From assembly GCA_010093485.1 (NCBI GenBank), contig MU001495.1, positions 1,941,470 through 2,005,469 of the forward strand: a DNA stretch of 64,000 nucleotides, written 5' to 3'. The DNA comes from Karstenula rhodostoma CBS 690.94 (taxonomy: Eukaryota > Ascomycota > Dothideomycetes > Pleosporales > Didymosphaeriaceae). This document shows positions 53,926 through 64,000 of the stretch, one piece after another; within the stretch, counting starts at the first letter, position 1, and the number at the start of each line of letters is the position of its first letter. A program made the position numbers and the translations under genes. A model generated the notes under the pieces. The model saw only the letters and a program-made list of their open reading frames with translations. It did no database searches and had not been told where the DNA came from.

Positions 53926-54560
53926 GTTCGGTTTACCGCTGGTCTCTGCTAGATGTGCGTATGTGCGAACTGATGGATAGAGAGCCACCAACAAGGATGC
54001 CTCACTCTCCACTTTCCGGCAGGTCGAAATGGAAAGGGGAGCTTTTGTGTTGCTTTTCAAGTTCGGATAGGCTCCGGATCGCTGGGGGAGGTTTCGGGAG
54101 GGTCGATGCCGATTTGACACATAAATCAAACGGGCCGTCGGATGGCAGAGGGCGTGATCTGGAAGGGAGACCCGAGCAACGATAACAGCGAAGGAAAGCT
54201 ACAATTCGCGCGATGGCGTGTCAGCATACTCATAGCCATGGGTGGAGGGTACTTGGGCGGGGATTTACCTCGGATGACTGGTGATAGCCCTTGTGAGTGG
54301 CTTTGCGGATGGAGCAGGCAAGAAGCGGGGGAGCGGAGGCTTAAATGCTCAGCGAACTTTCTAGATTATAGTACAAGCGCTCAACCGAAAGGATGGGGTG
54401 ATGTAGAGAAATCCGATGATGCGCATAATTTCTCCCAGGTGTTGGTGCCCGACATCGAGATCATATGGAAAAATTGTCAGGCGGCTTGGTTGCCTGCCCC
54501 ACCATGGATCGTCACGTGCACGACAAATGACGCCTGATCAAGCAATTGGACGATAAGAGG
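53926..54560. other. Probable 5' region of the minus-strand locus
   Basis: Read on the minus strand, the 54,180-54,540 part looks like a promoter and leader: a CACGTG (near 54,513), an ATTTAAGCC followed by CT-rich text, a GTAAAT donor-like site, and an ATG at 54,239 opening a 37-codon frame (starting MAMSMLTRH) that I could not splice onward. On the plus strand a 131-codon frame (54,142-54,537) is Gly/Trp-rich and looks like chance. Confidence 0.35.
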
Positions 54561-56030
54561 TTCGCGACCCGACGTTACGTTGACGGTTTTTGAAGCAAAA
54601 TTCAAGGCGTATGCCATAGGCAACGAGTGGTAGGCAGCCTTGCATCATATGCGGCGCAATAATTCTACATTTCGCTGGCAGCGAAAGACACTAAAGCGCC
54701 AAATACGTCTATCGCATTAATTTACTCGAGCCACGTAACTTAGTTAACCTCAGGGCCATCGACATTTTCTCACTGCCACCGGGCTCGCCAAAGGTTTATG
54801 CGAATGAACGGGAGAGTTCCTGCTTGGACCATCAACGTTGCCGCAAGTTGTGCCTATCCAAGGGCCTGCATCCCTATGCCCGCGTGCTCTTATGCTATTG
54901 CGAGCAACTGATGCTGCCTGTGTACCCAAAGCGCGCACATTTGCGCCTATTGCTACAACAGCATCTGCCTCATAATGGTATCGGCTCAAACCAGTACACG
55001 GTAGCTACATCTTACTGGCCGGCCAAATGGGCATCGACGCTGCTGCTACGTTTGACACAGGGCAAGCCGAGTCCAAGCGTTCAATACACTTCAAGCTAAT
55101 CTTAGTGTCGGCGCACCCACGTGCATCTCTACAAGGGCTGATCTCTGTCTGGTTGCCGTCGGTGTTTGCGGGTGAGTGTCAGCTGCAGAGTGGCGGGCGT
55201 TTTCGTGTCTTCATGGAGCAGCCGCTGTTGTATGTAGTGTTTCGATCGACCGCAGGAGCACGGATTCGCCGTGCTTGATTTGAACGTGGATCTTACCTGG
55301 CTTGAAGTGGCTTCGTTCTGCTGCTATTTTCAGTTCGTGGGCCTGGTTCAGGTCGCCCGTCGGTTGTGGAGCAGCTTCAGGTACGCATAGTCTAAGAATA
55401 GCCTGGCGGAACATACAAAGCTAGATAATGCGTCAGAAAAAGGGACCAGAAAGAAGACACAAGTTAGGGCTGAAAATGGGAAATCTGCTGAGTCCCAGAA
55501 TAGAGTCAGGCTAGGGTCCAGAACGGGCATCCGCAATCACCCCTAGGCCTGACACCACACTCGAGCGCACTAAAAGGCTGTGCTGTAAAGAGGACCACTT
55601 CAGAGATTTGCTACAGTAACATAGTGGAAGGGCTGGATAAAACGCAGTCTTTAGGTACAGCTAAACTATCCTTCAGTACCCTCGAGATATAGCCAATCCA
55701 CTACCGGTACCGTGTACGTGCGCGTCCTATACTATGGCAACAGAATCGTGGTTCCTCTGCAACACAGATACCATTCTGTAAAAACCTTGCTACACAATTA
55801 GCTGCAACGCTTTAGGAGGGTTAGGTCGGTGCCTCTAAAGGTGAATTTGGTGTCTATTTGAGGTAGCAGGAAACGTCTGCAGCAGCTCTTAACATTGGTG
55901 ATTAGGTCCTGTTTAGCTGAGAAGTTATGCCGAGGTTAATCCGGTCAAACTCTCGTCAGCCAAGTTGATAAATCTTTGAAGTTCGAGGCATTGTGGGGCT
56001 GCGAAGGTGAGGTGTGCGTGCTGCTGCGTG

Positions 56031-56080
56031 TTTGGCGGTGCTGGAGGATTTGGCGGTGCTGCGGTGTTTGGGCGGTGCTG
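56031..56080 (+). repeat. 18-bp tandem repeat, three units
   Basis: TTTGGCGGTGCTG recurs at 56,031, 56,049 and 56,067 (the last with one extra G), an 18-bp period. The surrounding GCTGCTGCGTG is of similar composition. A multiple of three, so it could come from a coding repeat, but no long frame supports that. Confidence 0.85.
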
Positions 56081-57558
56081 CGGTGCAGATTGGCCGCGCT
56101 AACCCTTAACGCATCCCATTTTAGTCGCCACCTAGATCCGTGAACTAACTCCGTGCCCACACTTAACCACAGCCCTCAACCACAGCCCTCTTTTTTGTAT
56201 ACTTGCAAGCGACGGCACCTCAACAGTTAGGAGCTCGCGCCCGCGGCCGTGCCCCTGAAAGAAGACACGCCGCGTTATGCTGGACGAGATAGCGGCGAAC
56301 GACCAGAACGAAAAGAGCACTGGGAAGAAGCCTATGCGTACGCCCTCGCTGTCGAAAAATCAGCGCCAATTTCCTAACAACGCGTATTCGCCTAACGATA
56401 TCCGCGATGCAACCTCTCGCCTGGACGGCTTCGCACGTAGCGCATACCCCATCCCTAATATCTCGTACATAAGAGGCTCTTGCCACTGAGCCTATCAAAG
56501 ACGGCGACGACCTCCAGGCCTGTTCGCCTACACAATTGTACATATAATTGCAATCTTCCAGCCGCTTAGACAGTCCTAAGAAGATTACTTCGTTACGGAA
56601 CGTTAGAAATAGGGTGTTATACACACAGTTGGCGAACACGATCGCCTTAAACTGAGAATAACCGCGGTGGAAACGGACTTGCGCTCCTAGAGAAGCTGGA
56701 GGAAGTGGGCCACGGGCCTGTGGTGGCTGCGAAACTCAAACAACGGCTGGCGGAGGCGGACACGGGCAGGACATCAAATCGCTGTCGCACCGGTGTTCAG
56801 TAACCTATAACTATCGCACGGCCAACAACTCGTTTAGGAACCCGTAACCCAACACCGCAGCCGCGTCAAAGGTACGAGCTTGGTAGTAAGGAGTGGTGCA
56901 GGCAAGTACATCGAGTATTCGCCCGAGTATTCGTTGGCGACTTGCAAAGTGCGGCTACGGCGTTTTACCCAGCCACCCCAGGAGCCATCACACCTGAGCT
57001 GTGACTCACTTGCCGCCGTAAGCTACACTTGAAGGATGATAGCACCGGCCACGACATAAGCGCGCCGCGCCGCGCTGATGCGGTCGTAGCGCGAGCTTGC
57101 ATAGTGCGCTTCGTTGCGGTGTTAGGATAGATCAGGCTGGGGTCGCGGCGTGCGGCCGCTCGACTAGCCTAGGATTCCCGTTGCAGGGCCTGGGCACATT
57201 TTCTGTCTTTTATTCGATGGCCCCATGATCTGGTGCCCGACTTGTGGTTGTCTACATCGAGACCCAGTATCTAACAATGGAACATTTATTTAAGCATGTG
57301 ACCGATGGGTGCGCAAGTGCCAGACGCGGGGTAACCCATAATCCCGCACGAGCGATGAAACGAGCCAATTCCAGGCGACTCAATTACCGCCAAGAAAAAC
57401 GGTGCGTCCAGCCGGCGACTCTCAGCTACGGACCTCGTGGAAAAGCGTAAAACAATCAGCTCTTCTCCGGAATAATGAACGATACTTCGTGGGTTGACCC
57501 TTCGCACTGCCAGCACTGACTAAATTAATGCTTGACAGTACGTACATTTCGACATCCC

Positions 57559-57569
57559 GGGGGGGGGGG
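57559..57569 (+). repeat. G11 homopolymer
   Basis: Eleven G after CATCCC. Uncommon in this window; could be a sequencing or assembly weak point, so frames crossing it should be distrusted. Confidence 0.9.
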
Positions 57570-57780
57570 TTTAGTGAAAGTGCGTCCCAACGATCTCTTA
57601 CGCTAGAATGGGGAGCTTTTCTGTCAGAACAGATGGTCTTAACCCTTGAACGACGCACTCGAGCCGGATTGACGCGATTGCCTAGAGTGCGCCGTTGCTG
57701 CGGGGTGCATATGGACTTTTCGGGCTGTCAGATATAGGCGAGGTCCCGAAGCGCGCGCTTTTTGGCGCAGCTACATCTAA

Positions 57781-60700
57781 TTAGATAGAGGAAATTGTCT
57801 ATACTTAGCTCTTTATTATACTAATCCTCCTATTACTCTCTATACCTTAACTTTAGCTATAACTTACTTATTACTAAGCGCGGAGAATATAATATAGCTA
57901 TATTAAAAAAATAATAGTACTAATAATATAATTAGTAAATTACTATAGTACTACTTATAATAAAAGCGCGCCTCTCTATATATACTAAGGCTTTTTAATA
58001 TATCTAATAAATTAATAGTTTAGCTTTTAAAGAGAACTATATATTTAAGTTAAGCTATTTTACCCTATATAAGTATACTTATTTAGAGCAGTATATAGAC
58101 TAATAAAGTAAAGTATTACCCCTAATAAAAAGAAGAAAAATTAGTTTACCTAGTAAAACTTTAGTAGTATTCTAAAATAATCTATCTAAAAACTTACTTA
58201 TAAAAAAAGTATTAAGAGAACTTAATAAAAGAAATACTTAAGTTTTTCTAAGTATATTATATATACTATAAAAATAGTTAAGTATTATAAATAAATAAAA
58301 GAATACTAACTATTTTTATAACTATAATTTAAGAATTTTAAAGATCTAAAAAATCTTTTCTAAATATAATAACTTAGATCTATTAAATCTAAAAAGTATA
58401 AAATAATAATTCTATACTATTTTTTTATAATACTAATAGTCTACTTTAGTTCTCTAATCCTATCTATATTATAAAGTATACTATAAGTATTGGCTATTTA
58501 AGTACTTAAAGTTAATAATAAAATTCTACTTTTATAAATACTAAATCTATTATAAATTTAACTAGAACTAAAAATACTAAGGTCTATAACTAGAACTTTT
58601 AGTAGTATTTTATTAATTATAATATTTATTTATATAGTTATAGATATTTAGATAGTAGTATACTAATAAAACTAATAAATTAAAAGAATATTAATAAAAT
58701 ACTAAAATAGCCTTAACCTTCTCTTTTACTATCTAGGTTTAATAAAGAAGACTATAAAAGATTTATATAAATATATATAAATACTTTAAAAGAAAAATAG
58801 GTCTTAGAATTAGTAATTTTATATTTTAAAAAAAGAATTAAAGATATAAAATATTACTTAGGTAGAATACTATTTACTAATTTTAAACCCTTAATAGATA
58901 ATATACTTAAGTCTAGTAATCTAGATATCTACTATAGTATTTATCTAAAATAGCTTAGTAGAGAGATTTATACTAAACTAAATAGTTATATTATTTTCTT
59001 AATATAGTATAACCTTTCTATTATATTAAACTTATTTCTTACTATTAAAGGCCCTAATAGATTATTAGTAATAGCTAGATAATAAGCGTGTTATAATAGT
59101 ATATTAGGGATAAAAGGTATAGTAAGTTTAAGCTTATTTAAAAAAAATAAAATAGTCTATAGTAAAGCTTATACTATTATAATAATCTACTATAATAGCT
59201 AGTTTAAAATATATACTAGCTACCTTATATAACTTAATAATTCTAGAAACTATCTAGAATACTATATAACCTAATTAAGGTCTTTTACTATAACTAATAC
59301 TATAGTTATATTTAGATAAGGTATAGAAGTATTTAGGAATTTAAGAAATTAGACGAAAATAAAAAGGAATAACCTAATTAAATAGATAAATAAATAAATA
59401 ACTCTTATAGAAATTAAAATATTAATAAATAATAAAATAAGTATAAGTCTAGCGCTAAACTTTATAATAGCTATATTAGATATAAAAGTTTATTTTATAA
59501 TTTATAAATTTTAAATAATCTTAATTAAAGGCTCTAATATACTAGATATTTTTAAAAAATCTAATAGCTTAATTAAAACCCTTACTAATAATAGGATCTT
59601 TATAATATAGTCTAATAAGTATAAGTATTATAGGACTAATATAAAGAATAAAATATAGTTATATATTAATTAATCTTATATAATTCCTTTATACCTAATA
59701 ATATTCTTCTATTTATATATTATAGGTAATAACTTTAATATTTAAAAATAGAATATATAAGGAAGTAAAGGGATTACTAAATAGTTAGAAGTATATACTA
59801 TATTATTAATTTCTAATTAAATTAGTAATTCTAGATATTTAGTCTAATTATATAAGTATAATAATAATAGTATATACTTTAGTATATTATATATTCTTAG
59901 TATAGAATATTAGAACTAGAATAACTATTAAGCTAGCTAAACTACCTTAGTCTAAATCCTTTAATAAATATATTAAGCTCTAATATTTAGTTACTCTAAT
60001 ATATATTACCGTCTATAACTTATTATTAATACCCTAATAGTTTTATTAACGTCTCCCTATAATAGAGTTATTATAAACCCGCCTTTATAACGCTAAAATA
60101 GATATTTAAAAATATTTTATTTAGTAACTAATAGTAGATATAATAGAAGGTTCGCTATTAATTTAGTTTATAATAAATTAATCTAAACTACTTAGTAAGT
60201 ATATTCTATTATATACCTATTTTAATTATAATATATACCTAGTAACTTACTATTAATATATCTAATTACTTTAATAATTTCTTCCTACTATAGAGCCTTA
60301 ATAGACCCCCCTTAATAATACTAAAATAGATATATTAGAGTGGTATATATACTTAGTAAGTAGGCGAATTTAGAAAAAGGTAACTAAAATATAGATATAA
60401 ATTATAGTCTAGAATTAGAAACTAAAAGCTTACTAACTTCTAGAATAAAGTTTTACTAGAGTCTAGAATAGAAATTTATAATCTCGCTTAGGGCCTTATT
60501 ATAAATACTATTCCCTATATATATATTATTCTTAATACCCTTTATAAATATTCTATATAGATAGATTATCTATATAATAGTTTTAGAACTTATATACCCT
60601 CTTAGCCAATTGTAGAGAAATGGTACTCTATAAAGTATAGTATCTATTAAAGAGTAAATAACTAATTAGAATATAGCCTACTATAGTAATATTAATACTT

Positions 60701-62905
60701 TATCTTTTTAATCTATTAAATTAATAGACTTATAGAAGTATAATAGTAAGAGTACTATATTATAAAAGTCTATAAATAATAGTATTATATAATAGGTAAA
60801 TAGTAAAAAGGTCTATAAATCTTATATTAGTATTTATATATATATTTTACCCTTATAATCTATTCTTATTAAAATCTAACTTCTACTCTATATAATTTAC
60901 TATCTACTAGCCCTATATATCCTAAATATATACTTCTATAGTGCTAATCTTAAAGGGCTTAAACTATACTAATATACCTAGTCTAGGTAATACCTATACT
61001 ACTAGTCGAGCCTACTAAACTAGTTAAGGCCTATAAATACTATTCTATTCTATTTTAACTTACTTTTAAGTTTTATTATTAGTATTTAATTTAAAATACC
61101 TATTACCTAAATAGGTTAATAGTATTTAGAATAAGAAATACTTATCTTTAACTAGTATATATTAATATATCTTTAGTAATATATTCTATAGAATTAAAGG
61201 TATATTAGAAAAAGCTAACTAGTCTAATCTATTTATTAAGTAGGGGCTTAAAGGCTATAATAATATAGTTACTTTAGTAGTTTTTTTTTATAATTTAATC
61301 TAAATCGCGTTAGTATTATAGTAAAAGAAAGAGCCCTAAATAAATAATATATAGTATAGTAAAGATATCTTTAGTAGTATTCTATTATTTCTCTACTCCT
61401 TCTAGTATTTTTTTTAGTACCTCTATACTTTTTATATATATTCTCTACTCTACTCTACCTAACTAGTACCTTTAATATTAAAAATAAAAACTACCTAATT
61501 AAGTTTTTATTATTTCTACTATTTTCTTTACTACTATTAAGCCTCTAGAGAAAGTTTATAAATAGATTCCCTTTATATATACTCTACTAAATATACTAAA
61601 AAACCTTATCCTACTAGATAAGTTTAGAAATAGTAATATTTAATTCTAGATAAGTCTAGATATATCTAATAGCTAGATTCTAAGTAAAGGATAATAATAA
61701 ATAGATATATATTTTTATAATTAAATTTACTTACTATAGTAATACCTTATAGTAGTAATTTTTATAAATAACTAATTTTAATATTATTACTAGTTAGAAT
61801 AAGTCTCTTATTAAAATAGTAACTTTAGAGAAGTAATATAAAAATATATATAATACTTTTTTATTTAATATAATAGTCTTTTAAACTAGCTAAATTAATT
61901 CTATTTTTTTTTTTTTAATTTTATATTTTCTTTTATAACTTCTTCTTTTTAACTTTCTTCTCTAAAGATATTTCTAAACTAACTAATTAACTTTTTAGAT
62001 TATTTCTTAAGCCGAGTATAGTTCCCTTAGCTTACTAAGTCTAATAGTATACCTATTAATAGGCGCCTTAAAATATATAATACCCTTAACCTATATATAA
62101 AACTAGATATAAAGGGGATAGATATACTAGTTTAGAATACTATATATAAAATAAAAGGAAACTAAGTACTATAATAAAAAGTAAATAGTTATTTCTATAC
62201 TATATAGAATTTTTAAGTAAATCTAACTACTAGAATCTATCTAAAATTCTACCTCTTCTTTTCTTAAATATAGATAATATTAAACTAAATTTATAAATTA
62301 AAACTAAAAGTACTAATATTCTACTATTTTAAAAAGATTAAATTACTACTTAATCGTATCTAATAGCCTTATAACCCCTATATATAATTTTTAAATACTT
62401 ATTATTATTTAAAAAACTCTCTATATTTCTATTTTCTTTATAATATTATTTCTAATAACTAAACCTTCTTAGAAAATCTAATATAGTAAAATTAATCTTA
62501 TAGAACTTATAGAGTCTAAGTAGATAATTCTTAAAATTAGATATATTATACTATTCTAGATTATTATTATATCTAATCTAATAGATTTAATATTCTAAAA
62601 TTTCTTAAAAGAGATAGCTAGCTAAATTCTATACTATTTTATATTTAGTATTATTATTTATACTTTTCTAGTTTAGCTTATCTATACTCTATAATTCTTT
62701 AGTATTAATATAATAGTTATTCTTATTATTTTCTATACTATTACTACTACTCTAGATTAGAGCTTATATAATATTTATAGATTTCTACTTTAATTTTCTA
62801 TTTAATATATAACTATACTACTTATAGCCTATAGTACTAACTAAAGTATTATATTTCTATTTTTAAATTAGCTACTAGCTACTTATCCTCTAGTAGTAAT
62901 TATTA
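57781..62905. other. AT-rich RIPed block right of the island
   Basis: Composition switches within a few tens of bases at about 57,780 to CpA/TpG-free text like the left block. No open frame and no recognised transposon family; a few TpG survive (TAAGCGTG near 59,084, GAGTGG near 60,340, TTGTAG and ATGG near 60,610). It is presumably decayed repeats. Confidence 0.75.
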
Positions 62906-62910
62906 TTACT

Positions 62911-63116
62911 TATTAAGAATATAAATAATACTTAGTAATATTAGGATTTATAGAGCTCCGATTAGCCGCGATAAGGGGTACCTTAACCTAAGCACTAAAC
63001 TAATTTAGGACGAGTATAGTATATAACTAGCCTTTCTAGTAACCTTTTCTTATATAGTAATCTAATTAATTCGCTTCCTAAATAAAGGGATATTTAAGTT
63101 CCTTTTCTCTACTATA
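62911..63116 (+). mobile_element. Solo LTR of the 7.2-kb copia family
   Basis: 206 bp, colinear with 23,856-24,061 and 30,877-31,082, with the same TATTAAGAATAT...CTCTACTATA ends. A perfect 5-bp duplication TTACT flanks it (62,906-62,910 and 63,117-63,121). This is the expected product of recombination between the two LTRs of a full element. It keeps more CpG/CpA sites (GCCGCG, AAGCAC, GGACGAG) than the two other copies, so it was less heavily mutated. Confidence 0.93.
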
Positions 63117-63121
63117 TTACT

Positions 63122-64000
63122 ATTATTATTATTATAATTATAGTTACTATCTCTATTACTTATACCTCTAAGTAGTAAATATTTATCTTATAACTATTAG
63201 GTATAGTAAATATATTTATAAATTATAAATATTTATTTTAATTACTTATTAGCTTAGATTTCTATAACTATTATAGTTTAACTATTAAGTCCTAAATAGT
63301 ATAAGTACTAGCCTTTTAAATTAACTAGTTACTAAAAGAGATACTAGTATCTACTATAAATAGTAACTTATTATAAAGTATAGTATTCCCAGTCTAGATA
63401 TTACTATTTAAAGGCGAGAGTATTAGGCTTTTAATAGCTATAGAAGATATAGAATAATAAGTATTTTATAAAATACTACTACTTCTTAAAAGTAAAGGAG
63501 AGTATAAATATCTCTTATTAAAATTATTATTATTACTACTCTTATTATCTATAATATTATCTATATTAGTTCTATTATATCTCTATATTATTCTAGAACT
63601 ATATTTATCTAGATCTATTAAATTAATAACTTTACTTCTATTTAATATTAATATAAAATCGCTAGTTATATTTTATATATTTAAGTCTATCCTTTATAAG
63701 GGATACTTAGCCCTTTTACTACTATTAGACTTTAGATATATCTAATAATTAATAATACTAGATATAATATTTATATAATATTAGATATAGTATAAATAAA
63801 TATACTATTTTAAGTAGTTATTTACTTTAGTTACTATACTTAGTAGTATAACCTTAATTTAGACTCCTAAATAGAATTTTTCTAGTATATATATTTTACT
63901 TATAGCTAATACTTTTCTCTTAGTAAGGGAGGGACTAATTATTATTATATTTAATAATACTACTCTAGTTATATCTATTAGTATAGTTACTATTATTACT
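63122..64000. other. AT-rich RIPed DNA to the end of the window
   Basis: Same composition as the rest of the block, with simple TAT/ATT runs near 63,120. No feature recognised. Confidence 0.7.

Larger units (their letters stand above)
54561..57780. other. Unique-composition region without a confident gene
   Basis: Normal CpA/TpG content, so not RIP-saturated, but only short, competing frames. Examples are minus-strand 55,211-55,414 (67 codons), minus-strand 56,220-56,639 (139 codons, no recognisable motif), plus-strand 56,277-56,489 (70 codons) and a 50-codon ATG-less plus frame at 56,651-56,803 with text like LALLEKLEEVGHG. Several frames are cut by TAA/TAG that could come from CAA/CAG, so this may be lightly damaged or pseudogenic DNA. 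Nothing can be named. Confidence 0.5.

Noticed and set aside
54142..54537. 131-codon plus-strand open frame
   Set aside because: Gly/Trp-rich without domain signal; the region reads better as a promoter and leader on the other strand.
56099..56110. Telomere-like CTAACCCTTAA
   Set aside because: A single copy, not a TTAGGG array; no sign of a chromosome end or interstitial telomere.
56220..56639. 139-codon minus-strand open frame
   Set aside because: No recognisable motif and plus-strand fragments compete; kept only as a note in the description of the region.

Overview
The window looks like nuclear DNA of a filamentous ascomycete (Pezizomycotina) with a strongly compartmentalised genome. About 47.7 kb on the left and 6.2 kb on the right is extremely AT-rich. 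In it CpA, TpG and CpG are almost absent, while ApC, GpT, CpT and CpC remain. That asymmetry is the footprint of repeat-induced point mutation (RIP) at or near saturation. Between the two blocks, about 47.7-57.8 kb, lies a gene island of ordinary composition with short spliceosomal introns (46-59 nt, GT..AG, most with a CTAAC-like branch site). The species cannot be named from the sequence.

The AT-rich blocks are a graveyard of repeats, and several can still be delimited by hand. (1) A relic with a 99-bp period at 4,985-6,345 reads, on the minus strand, as about 13 ankyrin repeats of 33 codons, of the kind found in fungal NLR-like (STAND) proteins. (2) A 2.7-kb LTR element without visible pol lies at 8,453-11,164 (246-bp LTRs, target duplication TTAAT). 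(3) A 7.2-kb Ty1/copia-type element lies on the plus strand at 23,856-31,082 (206-bp LTRs, duplication ATAAG), with integrase, reverse transcriptase and RNase H remnants. (4) A 5.5-kb copia-type element lies on the minus strand at 38,800-44,331 (286-bp LTRs, duplication ACTAT). (5) A solo LTR of the 7.2-kb family lies at 62,911-63,116 (duplication TTACT). The 7.2-kb element sits inside an older structure with inverted arms and minisatellite arrays.

The gene island holds, from left to right: a sirtuin with the Y-x-x-R signature of SIRT5-type deacylases (one intron, plus strand); a small aminoglycoside-phosphotransferase/kinase-fold protein (plus); a two-exon minus-strand gene resembling the fungal DUF7770 family; a three-exon plus-strand gene of unknown function with a basic RKRRR motif; and an unresolved minus-strand locus overlapping its 3' end. 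From about 54.2 to 57.8 kb the DNA is not RIPed but has no convincing gene. It carries a short 18-bp tandem repeat, a G11 tract and fragments of open frame. The right border with RIPed DNA (about 57,780) is abrupt; the left border (about 47.7-48.1 kb) is graded.

The genes do not form an evident pathway or cluster. The main interest is the RIP landscape: the decayed ankyrin/NLR-type gene, the nested transposons, the apparent sequence-context bias of the few surviving CpA sites, and a small gene island in transposon-rich DNA. All splice models and family calls were made by eye, without database searches.
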